Shown here piece by piece: positions 11,789 to 24,019 of a DNA stretch of 64,000 bases; within the stretch, counting starts at the first letter, position 1; each line of letters opens with the position of its first letter. The position numbers and the translations under genes are program-made. The DNA is from Artemisia argyi (lineage: Eukaryota > Streptophyta > Magnoliopsida > Asterales > Asteraceae): contig CM060708.1 in NCBI GenBank assembly GCA_030686995.1, positions 181,830,115-181,894,114 of the forward strand, in the 5' to 3' direction. Below the pieces are notes generated by a model. The model saw nothing but the letters and a program-made list of their open reading frames with translations, did not search any database and was not told the DNA's origin.

Positions 11789-14519
11789 CCTTGTATCTTT
11801 GTCCAATTTTGGCCTTTTCTTATATCATTTCTATTCCAACGCCTCAATTTTCCTGAAATACAATATGAACGAATTAAGTATCATATTAATATAAATGAGG
11901 CAATAAACATGGGAATTTGATATATAAAATATCGGGTTAATTTGATGTTATCAAATATCCCCAACTTAAACTTTACATGCCCTCAAGTAGACCTTTTAAA
12001 TCATTTCTAAAAAAGATATCTCCCAAGATGTTTTGGAAGATATGAGTTTAAAAATTACCTAAGCTAGAAATTTCTAAACCGAGCACCCGACGAAAAGGGG
12101 ATTGAAATCACACTCTCACTTACTAATATATGTGTTAATATTTGGGGGTGATCACTCAACTGCTCAGTCATGGCTAGCATTCTATCATAGGCTTGGCAAA
12201 GATACTAATCTCCACAACTAGAGTCTATAGATGCAAATATTCTAAAAGGCAAAACGGGTTGACACAACAATAAAGGCATACTCTGTTAAATTTTCATTAC
12301 TAACGTACTACAGCGAAGGCGACAAAGACCATCGATACATGACCAGAACGCTGGCCAAGACACCAATGACTGCTCGACAATCATCTAAGAATGATTCATG
12401 ACTAAAAGGGTAGGATAAGACATGGGAAAATATTTAATGGGTGTAAACAAAAAGACATGAAACAAATAGTTTCCTAAAGTCCACAATCGCCCAATCACTA
12501 GTCGCATTCAATCCCATAGCAAAATTCGAGGGTAAAGAGTCAAGGGGTCTTCAATAACTTTAATACACGAGTTAATGCATATAAAGTGTAGTGTAGTGCC
12601 CCATAATCTCCATAACTTGGCAAGTAAGACGCATTAACTCAGCATTCATCATCAATGAAAAAAAAAATATATACTCAAAAATTTTTAAAATTTGAGTAAA
12701 TTTTGCACATATTTCGACCAATACCATATAATCACTCATTTCTATCTCGCTTCCCCCCACTTGAGATGTACAATGCCTCCATTGTACAAATATATACTTA
12801 AAATAGAAAGTAGAGATAGAAATTACACGGGTTTATAAGCTGCGCAAGGTGGGAATACTTACCCAATACGGCACAAACACTGATTTATTACAATTAGCTA
12901 ACAAACTAATAAACAAACTCTTGCTTGCATTCTCTTTATTATTATTATTTTTTTATCCTTTTATTTTTTATTTTATTTTTATTTTTTTATATCAAGACAA
13001 GGTATACAAAAAATGGAAAACAAACAATACAGACATATAAAGCATCCCCCACTTGAGATCAACTATTATCTAAGCTCGATCTTCTTCCAAAACCCTTTAA
13101 TCAAAACCCGCGACTTCCACCGACGAAACCAAAATTGACCGACAACGCCCGGACCATGGACCTTTAGAAACTACAGGGTAGGCTAGGCGATAGGTGTAAC
13201 GAAACATATATAGGGTGAACGAAATGAAAAGAATGGCTCTAAAAGGTGTATCTAGGGGTATCTTGCACTAAAGGTGAGTGCAACAAAAAAAAAAGGTTTA
13301 ACAGTGGGATTGACTAATTGATGTGAAAAGTCGATATGCACAATACATAAATGGATCGGCTATTTTGGGTTAATCCTAAAATTTGCCTTATATCCTAGTT
13401 GCACCGATTACACCAAGTTACCCCAATGTAATGCTCATTATAATGGTCTTGAAAAGACAAGTTCTAAAGTCTGCTACAGCCACCGACATACTCATTTTTA
13501 TGGTATTATGTATAAGGGGAAAACGGAAAGGCTTATCTGCACACAATGGAAATATAGGGTCGGTGTGCTCAGTCTAGATTAGTCTAGTTAAGTAATGAAA
13601 AACATGTCGAAATTTTACTAATGAAATACTTTTCATTAAAAGCTAGAAAAACAAAGGCAAGTACAATCAAATGGGTGTTTATTTCTAATCCATTCCCCCC
13701 ACTTGGGTCATACTAAAGCATATAAATGAAAAATAGGAAGGATTAGAATTGAAACGTAAAACTCCCCTGGATTTCCTCGGTATGATCAATAGACGACACT
13801 TCCCGTATCATGCTACAAATGTGTCTTATCGAGCAACATCCAACTATACCAACAACTCTTTCTCACCACCATCACCATGCTCAACTAGGCTGGATATAAA
13901 GGGTTTTCTTGCAGCTAATTACTAATTCATAATTCACCAACCTGTATTGGTGCTTGAAAAACTAACACCAAAAACCATAATTCCGGATAAAAGCAAGAAT
14001 AATAGCACGAAATGTAAAAATTGAAAATAAAACAAAAATAAATCCTAACTCACTTTCGTAGGAATCACAGTTTCATTTAGCGTATGCAACAAGCCTTTTA
14101 AACCACTCGGTGTCCCGAGTGGACGAGTGAAGTCTCGTGAGGGTTTACAGGGAACATACACACAAAGTTCATTTTAAAACTAATACAAGGTTAAATATGT
14201 TTGTTATAAAAAAGATTTAAAATTAAGTCGTGTAAGAGAAAGCTACGATATAGCTTGAATGTTGTGCTAGGCCGTAGGTAATAAAACCTGATAGATTGAC
14301 ACCTGGAAGATGTTACGGCGTAGTTATAAATGGAGCTATGCTGTAGATACTTTCTAAGGCAAATTCCAGGAGTGAAAACTCCTTAGCCAGCTCCTCCACC
14401 ATCTATCTTTCTCTATTACCTGCAATTAATTATAACAAAATATACCAAACCAAACTACAAAACCTAAAAACTAACAAAATGACCAAAAATTCTAAAGCTA
14501 AAATAAAAATAAAAAGATA

Positions 14520-14532
14520 GGCACGGCGTGCC
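14520..14532 (-). other. Hairpin GGCAC G/C GTGCC beside the GGGAGGCA block
   Basis: GGCACGGCGTGCC is a 6+1+6 inverted repeat that again contains the ACGGCGT core. On the minus strand it follows CACTTCGTGGGAG, aligning with the CGCTTCTTGGGAGGCAACCC hairpin of element C at 44711-44730. It lies about 200 bp after the end of A's ORF. Confidence 0.6.
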
Positions 14533-14729
14533 TCCCACGAAGTGCTTGTTTTTGTTAGAGTCACGAGCTTGACTCCACCCTTATTTACCAAGTAAAAAGG
14601 TGTTCATCCCCTCACTTGAAATCAAGTGTGGGTGAAAATAGCAGTAAACACCGTAAGGGCGTGAATTTGCTATAGTGTAGGGAAATGATAAATTATAGTC
14701 ATACCTTGAAATGGATGTCATTTCCCTCA

Positions 14730-15669
14730 TTACCTTACCCGAATTGGTTGATGTCTCGGATGATTGAATACTCCGTGTTGTGGTTGAATTATTGGCTTCC
14801 TTGCCACGGTAGTGTCCAAGATTTCATCTCCTAATTCCTTTACAAGCACATCCAAAACTGGGTTGGTAGCAGGTGCTTCATAGCAATCATTGGAAGGTGT
14901 GATATGTGATGTCAAGGGTTGCACTTCCAGCACTGGGTTAGGTTCATCATGAACGATAGGTGTTAGTATCTGCCTAAGCCTTTCAACATCCACTACCGTG
15001 ATGACCCAAGAATCATCCATATCACCTTCATCACATTCCTTTTGGACTTCCTCTTCCTTAATTGTATTTTCGATATCGGAATTATGAATATCCAATTCAC
15101 AAATACTAGAAAAAATATTAGCATTAGAGGAAATAGCAAAGTCTAAAAGGTCCTTACAATCAAGGTTCACATTCTCAAATTCTTCATTATTGCACCCATT
15201 ATGAATCTCTTGTTGTTCCATTCTTTGAAGATTTTCAACTCCAATCCGGATCAATTCATCTACTATCTTCAAATCTCTATCATCAGGTTGGAGATCAGGT
15301 GTGTTTTGTGAATAATCTCTAAAGTTGGACGTAAAACCGCAATTGTAACTATTCAAACTTTCCTCCCTTCGACATTGATTGTTCATATACAATTCATATT
15401 CCTGCATGGTCATGTTATCAATGTCCACATCATCATACACATTAGGAGTTAAAAAAACCAGCATTGGTATAAGGTTGAGAATTTGGAAAGGAATGCTTTA
15501 GAGAAGGAGGTATAATATCAGCTCTCCTAGATCTATGATTCCTCACGAATGTGTTTATTTCCTCGCGCTCATACTCCCTGTATTCTTCCAATGTCATTTC
15601 ATCAATATCTGGTTCCATCTCCATGACTTCCTGAAACATACTAACAAACAATGAAAACAGAAGAGACAA
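14730..15669 (-). pseudogene. Acidic ORF of element A, with a duplicated DID-MT-EY motif
   Basis: Two overlapping minus-strand frames (15669-15442 and 15464-14730) look like one gene broken by a frameshift near 15450. The likely start is the Met-Glu-Met near 15622. The protein is acidic, with no zinc knuckle, protease or polymerase motif. The first frame has DIDEMTLEEYREYE and the second has DIDNMTMQEYELYM, so an N-terminal block of about 30 residues appears tandemly duplicated. From memory, similar MT-EY-YE N-termini occur in Asteraceae retroelement proteins. Its position just inside the primer site fits a Gag-like role, but I cannot assign a function. Confidence 0.6.
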
Positions 15670-15752
15670 AAGAAAGAAAACAAAAATAACAAAAATTCTA
15701 AAAAATATAAAGAACTAAAAACTAAAAAGACTCAAACTAAAATCCTGATAGC

Positions 15753-15770
15753 TCCCCGGCAACGGCGCCA
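15753..15770 (-). other. Primer-binding site of element A
   Basis: Minus-strand TGGCGCCGTTGCCGGGGA, 6 bp inside the LTR end. This primer class is common in Athila-related elements. Confidence 0.85.
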
Positions 15771-15776
15771 AAAACT

Positions 15777-16500
15777 TGATGCATGACTTATTGACCGGTC
15801 AGGTTTTAAATTTACATTTTCTCGATTACCTGTGGTCCTTTAATGCACTAACGGACAGTGTATCCGGTCATGTGTAGACTAGAAATGGTAAAACCGAGGT
15901 CATCCCAAGAGCTATGCATTTGGATCCTAATATAAGTCTATGTCACAATATTTTAAAGGGGGGTTTGTAAATGATTGATTAACCTAATGAAATGAAATAA
16001 AATAACTAGAATCAAGTAAATGCGATTAATTCAATGTGATCAATAGGCATGCTTTTCTAGAAAACAACTAATTGGATGACAATTATTATGATCTAATTCT
16101 ACAACCATTTTACTATTGTTTTATTTGGGAATTTAAATTGATAGACTCAGATGGTCAAATCGTCTAACCTATCTTACACCTTGCCCTATTCTTACAACCT
16201 TAAACTGCAAGAGTTCATCGTAGGGTCGCTATGCCTATGTGATGCAAGAGTCATTAAGTATCTCTACCAACTTAGATTAGTCTAACGGGATGCGGGCTAT
16301 CGCAAATTACATCCCCTCTAACTCCTTAAGCAAGTCTGTTTGGGAGGTGATCGTTCGTTGAAATTTTAAAATGTATCATGATATTTCTATCACCAAGTCA
16401 CAACCTTATAATGAGATGCGGCCTTTCAGAACTTACACCCCTCTAAGGAACTACCAAACATCATTACTACTGAAACTAGAGTGTCCTAAGACATGCTAAG
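15777..16500 (-). repeat. Partial LTR of element A, cut by element B
   Basis: On the plus strand it begins TGATGCATGACTT, the inner end next to A's primer site, and runs to CTAAG at 16500, where element B begins. CTAAG (16496-16500) is the expected left TSD of B. The rest of the LTR is not found in the window. Confidence 0.72.
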
Positions 16501-16706
16501 TGATGAGACGAAAAATGAACCACTTTTAGGGGGTCATTTAAGCCCGGAATTGAATTTATTTGATCAAATATTGCCCTAAATCGTTCCTTTTGTGATTTTA
16601 GGTACTTTGGGAGTGAATTCTGGAAAAGAAAGCAATTTGGACGTTTTTGGAGCATAAAAGTGAAGAAAACGGCAAAGACTTAATTTTCCATGCTGAGAAC
16701 AGTACC

Positions 16707-16904
16707 TGACGGCGTCAAGAAGAAGATCATGACGGCGTCAAGAGTAAAATCCATGACGACCCAGTGAAAACCTGAAGGCGTCACAAGAAGGGCGTCAAGA
16801 CTATTTTTGGTGACGGCCTGCATAAGGAGTATACATGACGGCGTCAGACCCAGATCTAGGCGTTCCGAGATGACGGCGTCAGAATTTTGTTCTTGACGCC
16901 GTCA
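16707..16904. promoter_or_regulatory. TGACGGCGTCA motif array upstream of the LTR TATA box
   Basis: Five perfect and at least two degenerate copies in 200 bp, the last (TGACGCCGTCA, 16894-16904) ending 13 bp before TATATATA. TGACG half-sites resemble plant bZIP sites, but the 11-mer repetition itself is the observation. Confidence 0.75.
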
Positions 16905-16916
16905 ACTATCAAAATC

Positions 16917-16924
16917 TATATATA
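16917..16924 (+). promoter_or_regulatory. TATA box of element B 5' LTR
   Basis: TATATATA, conserved in position in the right LTR (38984-38991) and in C (47560-47567), each time soon after the TGACGGCGTCA array. Confidence 0.7.
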
Positions 16925-17905
16925 GTTTTCTATTTTTCATTCATAAAAGAGGAATTTGTGTGGAGAAAACTAGGGACGAACTTTGTAAACCCTAGGTCGT
17001 ATTTACAGTATTTTCAAGGGTTTTCAACCCTTGAATCCTTTCATGTTCAATTGAGATAAGTCTTCTTTCAATTCAATCAATATGTCTATGTGTTGTTTGA
17101 ATATATGCTTGTCTTGATTTCAACATGCTAGGCTAGATCTATCATGTGTTTGCTTAGATGTAATGAAACCTAGATGTTAATTATATGTTGATTACTTGTT
17201 TATGGTTGTAATGGATGAATGATTTCAATGTTAGGCTTAAGAAAACTGGAATATCTCCATTGTGTAACATGCTTGAACGTCTTAGGAAACATGAACCGAT
17301 GTGTACTAGGTTTTATTGGTTGTATTTAATGCATGAGCAAATTCTAATGATCCCATGTTAGGAGCTTCTTAGCCGGCTCGACATAGGAGTGAAGTAGGCG
17401 CTTATAGGATTGGGGAAGTAAGTACGCAACCCCATGAATGGTATTAAGGAATACAATCCGTCATCCACGCAACTGTAACAAGTAATAAACATGTAAAAGA
17501 TGTCTAGGGAGTAGTGAAATCTAAGTAAACACAATTCTCCCATATATTGCTCACAACTCTAGTATAATTTAGTTTATTTTTATTTCTAGTATTTTATTTT
17601 GATTGCATCTTTAGTATTGGGTTAGTTGACTAGCAACTAATTCCGCCCAACTCCTTCAAACCCGAGATTTTTATTTGCTTTTATAAGAAAAACTAAAAAA
17701 TACAAAAAGAATCATCCCTCATCTCTAGACCTAGTCTTTAGGTTTTCTAATCCTAGCGACACTATTCCTAGCTGAATGATCAATCCCCCGGTACTTGTCA
17801 TTATACTATACTACATCGATCAGGTACACTGCCTGGTGGGGGTTGTAAGCTTCTCGAGATCCCTCGAGAGGTAAAGCCTGGTGCAATCCCTACGCACCAA
17901 GTTTT

Positions 17906-17924
17906 TGGTGCCGCAGCCCGGGGA
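17906..17924 (+). other. Primer-binding site of element B
   Basis: TGGTGCCGCAGCCCGGGGA, one base different (GGTGCC for GGCGCC) from the copy at 39974-39992. The change is a C-to-T. Confidence 0.85.
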
Positions 17925-18070
17925 ATAGTTATTGTCTAGGTTAGAATCTCTTTTTATTAGGTCTACTTGCTAGATTCCTTTCTAGTAAGATTTTATTTTT
18001 ATTTTTAGGTTCTCTTTAGTCTATCTTATTTCTTCGTGTTTTTGTTCGTAACTCTTCGCCATCCGACATC

Positions 18071-19530
18071 ATGGACGATGGTAACATCTTTGAACCCATC
18101 ATCCCACCACAACAAAACCCACCACTAGATAACCAACCTCTTAGGCCCCGAACCCTAAGAGAGTATTCCTGACCTAGCCACCAAGGCTACCGAAACACCA
18201 TTGAGCTCACCCAAGGAGCCAATGTGACCCCCTTGCGATCCGACACCATCCGGTTGGTGCAAAGCGGATGTGCATTCCATAGACTTCGTTCCGAAGATCC
18301 AAATCAACATCTCAAGGACTTCCTTAAAATCGTCGATTCTATAGACCTTGATGTTATAACTAGAGAGTCAACCCGATTACGCCTATTCCAATTCTCTCTA
18401 CGTGATCAAGCTAGTCAATGGCTTGAACGTTTACCCGCGGGATCCATCACCTCATGGGATGATCTCACCACTCGTTTCCTTGCTTAATTTTTCCCACCGG
18501 GAAGAACTACCAAGCTTAGAAATGACATCTTGATGTTTCAACAACGTCAAGGTGAAACCTTTTATGAAACATGGACTCGATACAAAGACCTACTCCGAAA
18601 AGTCCCTCATCATGGCATCGAACCATGGCTCCAAATTCAAATCTTTTACGATAAAGTTAACTATCAAACAAGAAGGGCTATAGATTACGCAGCCAGGGGC
18701 AGGCTAAATAGACTTAGCATTGACAAATGCTGGAAAGTTCTTGAGGGGTTGGCGCAGTACGAAGAAGAAGGATGAGAGGACCCTATGTTTTCAAGTAAGG
18801 GGAAACTTGATTACACACACGCCACCCAAAAACAATTATTAGGAAGTATCGAGAAGCAGGTAAAAGAATTAATGAGAGCTGAAATACCTGCTGCTGAAAC
18901 CGTAAGGAATCCTAATATACGTAGGAATGCGGTTATCAACCATAATTTTCCTGAACGTTCACGACAAGAGGAGTTCGAAGGGATAATGGTAACCTTCATG
19001 AATAATCAGGAAAAACAAATCCGGCACTTAGAAGCACACATGGAAAGCACTCGCAATGCTTTTATGGATTTAGCAGACAAATTCATATCAAGGATCAAAG
19101 AGAAGATTAAGGAAAAATCCGCACCAAGAAAAATCGATTTTTTTTTTTTGATATTCCAACTCCTTTGGTGTTTGACCAAGAGGATAACGAGAAATCCCTT
19201 CCAAGTGCTTCACCGTCAATCACCTCCTACTTTTGTAAGCATCCTCAGGAAGAGAAGAATTCGCAATTTCATAACATTTTCGTTGGATGCTTGCAAACCA
19301 CGCTCCCAAATTTATGCAAGAGACGTTCCTTTGGTTTTAAACCCGGTGTGAAGAGGTTGCACCTCAAAAACACCACAGCTTTGAGACCCTTTATGGAACA
19401 ACACCTCTTTGTACCCACTGTTGACCAATGCGAAGGTTACAACTTAACTAAAACCTTACCCACCCCTCTCTACAACCACACCTCTTTCCGTGACAGTAAT
19501 GAAACGTTCGACCCTAGTGGACTTCACTAA
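18071..19530 (+). pseudogene. Element B gag (broken)
   Basis: Starts at ATGGACGATGG (18071), matching the start at 40139. The protein has the plant retrotransposon Gag core: LFQFSLRDQASQWLERLP, SWDDLTTRFLA and FQQRQGETFYETWTRYKDLL. In-frame stops follow REYS (TGA where the second copy has CGA), follow TRFLA (TAA), and follow YEEEG (TGA, 18772-18774). A T-run near 19138-19150 shifts the frame, and 19165-19530 continues in the shifted frame. No CCHC knuckle is seen. Gag would form the virus-like particle; this copy cannot make a full protein. Element C's gag gives an independent copy of the same core. Confidence 0.88.
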
Positions 19531-20266
19531 TGGGATAGTTACTCATAGTCTTTACTTGTGTTTAGCTATTCACACTAAGTGCAGGGACTGAATGTGGAAT
19601 TACCACTTTTTATTCCTGATGCGGGCATCTGACTGCGTCAGATGTTAACTCTTGACGCCGTCACCTCGCTATCTCAGCAATAATAACCCAAAATCCATCA
19701 CTTTCAACTCATACCCCACAAATCACACCCAAATTGCTGCTCCACCTCCGAGTCTCCATCATCCAATCTGACATCTTCCGTGACAAATCTCCACTTGGTA
19801 AGTAGTTTTTCTTCACTCTTTTTCGTTCAATTATCCTTAGGTTCAATAAATTTTGAAAACCCCCATCATCCGAAACCCCATTTTTGACCCATCTTTGATA
19901 AATCATAATGCCTTCCCCTTTGATGATTTGTAATCATGAGGTTACCATTAGATGATGTTGTCCTACTTGAATCATGCGTTAATTAAGGAAAAATCTTTCA
20001 CACCATGGATTTTTTGACCCCCAACCATTAGATGATGTTGTCCTACTTGAATCATGCGTTAATTAAGGAAAAATCTTTCACAATTGTTTGGGTAATGGGT
20101 TTAGAGTTTGAAAATGGATTTTTCCCTCGTAGTTGCATGGTTCGATTTCTGCTTGGTCTGACGGTGTCAGGATCTCCTTCCTGACGGCGTCAGATGTGTC
20201 TGACAGCATGAGACAATAAAATTCTCATTCTAATCGTTTTCGTCCACTCTATCTTTTTCCAGGAAA
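19531..20266 (+). other. Non-coding spacer between gag and ATHILA ORF
   Basis: In an autonomous Athila element pol would lie here. Instead there are about 730 bp without coding, with TGAC[T/G]GCGTCA-type motifs at 19630-19640, 19653-19663, 20159-20169 and 20182-20192, and a perfect 59-bp direct repeat. Confidence 0.65.
19944..20082. repeat. Perfect 59-bp direct duplication
   Basis: 19944-20002 and 20024-20082 appear identical, starting ACCATTAGATGATGTTG and ending ATCTTTCACA, with a 21-bp separator (period 80 bp). The identity suggests a recent local duplication. Confidence 0.93.
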
Positions 20267-20727
20267 ATGAGCAAGCGATCACGACAACACCGTGGCAGCT
20301 CATCTAGGTCCCAACAAGTTAACTATGGGGAATTGGTCCACAGTTGGGGTGAGTTCGACAATGTTGCCGCTACAACTAAGTATGCGGAACTTGTTAATCA
20401 CCACATCGATGCTGGTGCTGTGATTGATTGGGCGTTTCTGAGATCCCAAGGTTTAGAGGCTGAGTTTTTGGGAAGGATCCAAACCGATGGGTTCACGAGT
20501 CCTCAATGGGAGAGGTTGTTTGATTGAGGCAAAATCAGTCAGCTAAAGTCAACCACGGATGTGGTCAATATAGTCAAACTCCTTAGGCTCAATTCTCCGT
20601 GGAAGTATAGGGGTTTCCCCGGGTCGTTATGTCCCGACGAGGTGTGAATGGTTATCAAACGGATCTGTGATCGGGTGAATTTGGACAGAAAGGTGTTTGT
20701 GAATGTTTACACTAAGGAATCTACAAG
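20267..20727 (+). pseudogene. ATHILA ORF-1 family protein, N-terminal part
   Basis: Begins ATGAGCAAGCGATC and encodes a basic Ser/Arg-rich N-terminus followed by an ATHILA ORF-1-type segment (FLRSQGLEAEFLGRI). It is interrupted by TGA at 20525-20527 and another TGA near 20644, then runs to VNVYTKEST at about 20727, where insertion H begins. The C-terminal part resumes near 34973. The protein family is known from the env position of Athila elements; its function is not established. Confidence 0.72.
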
Positions 20728-20879
20728 GAAATAGCTTAAACAAGCTATATAAATGATTACGTGAAAGTTAGATACCTAAAAACGTTTAATAACTAAAAAC
20801 GTGTACGTTCAGATTAAATTTACGCGAACGTACAAAATAAAATGCGAGTTTTAAGGAAATAAAATACTTACAGATATGA

Positions 20880-21300
20880 AAATTACATTTTTAAAATCCT
20901 AATAATAAAAGAAAATTTTTAGAAAATTAAAATTAATTTTTACACTATTTAATTAATTATTATTAATTAATTACTATTATCTAATTACTTATTAATTATT
21001 TAAATTAACCTAAATTATAACTAATTATGAGATTACACTAAAAATATGAAAAATAAATTTGGAAAAATCTAAAATATTATAAAACTAATTTTAAAATTAA
21101 AATTATATTTTTAAGAGTTTTTATCTAATTGTTTATTAATTAAAAACTAATTTAAACTATTTAATAATACACTAAATAATAAGAAAATGTAAAATAAGCC
21201 TAGAAAAATAAAATTAAAACTTAGAAAAATCTAAAGTAATATAAAACTAATTTTAAAACAGAAAATATATTTTTAAGACTTTTTAAATAATTATTACTAA
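20880..21300. repeat. AT-rich diverged tandem repeats in H
   Basis: Blocks with TATAAAACTAATTTTAAAA and ATATTTTTAAGA recur near 21075 and 21240, about 162 bp apart, with a weaker copy near 20880. Non-coding. Confidence 0.6.
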
Positions 21301-23406
21301 TTATTAACTAATTATTAATTAATAAAAACTTAAAAATACTAAATGAAAAGAGAAAAATATGAAAAAATTACTGAAATTATTTTCAGATATAAGGAACCTA
21401 AGAAAAATATAAAATCACTAAGTGCTTAAGGAAAATAAGCTAATAAGCAATAAGTTTCTTAAATAGAAGCTATCACTTCTTGAAAATTTGTCTTTTTGGA
21501 TTTTCATTTTACAAAACTGTTTAAGTACTAAAAACAAACATCTTTAAAAAAGGAAGTTTGGCCAGAAGCTTATAAATAAGCTAATGAGATCCCAAATGCT
21601 TAACAGATGGGTGTATGAGCTTATTAGGACCTGTGGTGAATTGAGAAAGCTATCCACAGGCTATGACATGGAAGAATAAGCCAAAACAGATAAATAGAAA
21701 CTTGAATTAAGCTAATTGGAACTGAAAAGCACAAGACAATAGGCAATTGGAAGCCAATAAGCATTAGGCCAAATTCTGAGTACCAAACAGGCCTAATGGG
21801 CTAGTTTTGCAAGCCTGTGGGGCCTACATGAGTGATCAAGGGTCCAAAGTGAGACCATATATGGAGAGCTGAGGTGGGGGGCTTCAAATTAAACCATGTT
21901 TCAAATCCTAAGTCCCACTAATAAACACAGGGAATGACTTTGAACCTGGGTTGTTTGAACAAAGTGGTGATGCAGGGGAGATACCTTCCCCTGCAGGTCT
22001 GTTTGAAGCAATATAGGGCCCACAAGAAAAATCTCAAAAATCAAGTGACCATGGAATCATATAGTTGAGCTGGGATACTACAACTTGTGAAAATCTCAAA
22101 TCTTGAATCTAAGCACAAAAATCACAATAAATCAAGCCATTTTGGGTTTTCTGCACAAAAGAAAGAATTTGACTTTTTGAGTTTTAAGCTAAGTTGACTA
22201 ATATGGATTTCTAATCTAACTAATTGACTGAAACTAAAATTAGATGTTATAGGGAGACTAGATTATGCAATTACAACAACTAATGAACTCCTATGAATGA
22301 TTTGGGAGTATAAAGTCCCAACAGTTAAGCACCCATGAACCTAAATCACTTGATTTTGACTTTTCCTTTTAAATTGTCCAAGACAATGTTTCAACTGAAC
22401 TAATAAAGGCTTAAGAACAACAAGCTCACACCCCTTAACTCCTACTAACAAAAATAACTACACAGTCACAGCAACACCAAACAGTTCTTATAAGAAAATT
22501 CATAGAAACCACATGAGAATGCAAACATATAGATGGGCTGACAAATAGGTTCAGTGCACATTTTTAGGGCAATTGATCTACAACTAAAGGAATGAAAAGA
22601 TAATACCAATCCAAGGCTACAGAGGTTATCACCCAACTGATGTGACAGGCCTGCAGTGGGCAAAATGGTGAGAAATGAGACCCCTGACTCAGGAAGTCAA
22701 TCACCAGCTGATGAGAAATCAATGACAGACCCTTATATAAGCTAATTTGAAACAAACTCAACACTAAAGTCCTAAAAACAGAAGCCTACCTAAACCACTT
22801 GAATGAAACAGTTATGCAAATGAAATTTTTTTGCCAAACCTCTCAAAACCTTCAATACTTAATCAAAAGGGAAAAGCTCAGTTTAAAACTACTCATAATG
22901 AAGAACCAAGGCTTATTGAAAGTAAAAAGTTGGACAAAAACTAGTTTTGGGCAACCAAAATTTCCTATGCCAAACACCCCCTTAAATTTCCAAAAAACCA
23001 CATATAAACTGATTCACAACACAACACTTGTTTGATTAAGCAATATTAAGCGTAGATAAGCTGCATTAAAGCATATGGACTAAATAAAACAAGCAGTTAA
23101 GACAGAAAATAAGCAATAAAATTTAAGCAAATGCACAGTGGAAGAAAAACTGAAGTTTGATTGAAAATGATAATGTAAATTTACAACTGAAAACTAAATA
23201 AGCATAAACTACAATTACTAATACTTCTACTAATTGAAAATCTAATTTTAGACCTAATCCCTAATTGACTACTGCCTTTTACATGGCTACATATTCTTTC
23301 TATTTGTACTAATACTAATTAGGGTTCCCATCTTTAGCTTCTTGTGCTTCTTCTCCCTCTGAGTGCATCCCAACCATTGGATTAGTTGTTGATAATATCA
23401 GCCTTT

Positions 23407-23425
23407 GATTCCCAATATGGCGCCA
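23407..23425 (-). other. Possible primer-binding site of H
   Basis: Minus-strand TGGCGCCATATTGGGAATC preceded by TTTT, the arrangement seen next to the LTRs of A, B and C. No confirmed LTR flanks it. Confidence 0.4.
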
Positions 23426-23610
23426 AAAAGTCTCACCTGCTTTTCCTGGTTGAGTGGGAGGATAAGGAAGCTTTAATTGCTTCTTGTCTGGTTGTTGAGG
23501 TCAAAAGGACATAGAGAGGTGGGAGTGAGGTGGAAGGATGGGGAGTTGCAGAGCAGGCTAGTTGGAGAAGGTGGGAGGAGGGATTTTAATTTTAGATGAG
23601 AAGGAGTAAT

Positions 23611-24003
23611 TGTTAGGAATACAAATATTCCTGTAAAAGTCTCGGTCACCTGATTATTGTAATAGCATTAAGTTAGCTCGTAGTTAGTTTATACATTAGT
23701 TAGTTAGTATTAGTTTAAGTAACACCGTGGAAGAAGGACGGGTCTTTACCCACTGTATGCCTGATCCACACCCCGGGTGTGGGCGTTTATAGGTAACTAT
23801 ATATACCCCTCTCCACATGTGGAGAGGGTTGGTGCTTTTCATTCAATCTAACATTTTCTATTTTCTCTCAACTCTCCCTCTCTCTAGAAATCACCCAATT
23901 CTCTCCAACCCCTCTCTAAACTCTCATCTTCTTTCTTTCTTTCTTTCTTCCTTTAATTCTATCTTAACATACCATATAAGATATAATTATTTGATATATT
24001 ACA
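23611..24003 (+). repeat. 5' LTR of element F (393 bp)
   Basis: Starts TGTTAGGAATAC, ends GATATATTACA, and is followed directly by the primer site. Contains TATATATA at 23798-23805 and a perfect 22-bp palindrome at 23807-23828. Confidence 0.93.
23798..23828 (+). promoter_or_regulatory. TATA box plus 22-bp palindrome in F 5' LTR
   Basis: TATATATA (23798-23805), one C, then a perfect palindrome whose half is CCCTCTCCACA and whose centre is CACATGTG, an E-box-like octamer. The same unit lies at 33933-33963 and, inverted, at 52608-52638. Confidence 0.75.
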
Positions 24004-24004
24004 A

Positions 24005-24019
24005 TTGGTATCAAGAGCC
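24005..24019 (+). other. Primer-binding site of element F
   Basis: TTGGTATCAAGAGCC directly after the LTR, an initiator-Met-tRNA match with one extra A relative to TGGTATCAGAGCC. Confidence 0.85.

Larger units (their letters stand above)
11279..14729 (-). other. Non-coding 3' region of element A
   Basis: No credible coding sequence. It contains the CTACGGCGTAG motif cluster at 11580-11788, another copy at 14313-14323, and four C-rich tracts (near 11961, 12752, 13045 and 13697). On the minus strand these read as CTCAAGTGGGGG-type purine tracts, resembling repeated polypurine tracts. Confidence 0.6.
11279..16500 (-). mobile_element. Element A: pol-less Athila-related LTR element (partial)
   Basis: A minus-strand element recognised by an LTR start at 15777, a TGGCGCCGTTGCCGGGGA primer site next to it, a leader, an acidic ORF, and about 3.4 kb of non-coding DNA. 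It carries the GGGAGGCA hairpin block also seen in C. No RT, integrase or protease is seen, so it would be non-autonomous. Element B has inserted into its LTR at 16500/16501. Its other end is lost behind the Copia element or is off-window. Confidence 0.72.
16501..17899 (+). repeat. 5' LTR of element B
   Basis: It starts TGATGAGACG and ends CGCACCA before AGTTTTTGGTGCC. It holds five perfect TGACG[G/C]CGTCA motifs in U3 (16707, 16730, 16836, 16871, 16894) plus degenerate ones, then a TATATATA box. Compared with the right LTR it lacks a short block (GAAACTATTTGGCGGC near 38919 in the other copy) that lies between GAGA repeats and is also present in C, so this copy suffered a small deletion. Confidence 0.92.

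Noticed and set aside
17358..17543. Minus-strand ORF repeated at 39426-39611
   Set aside because: It lies in the R-U5 part of B's two LTRs; the repetition reflects the LTR pair, not an independent gene.
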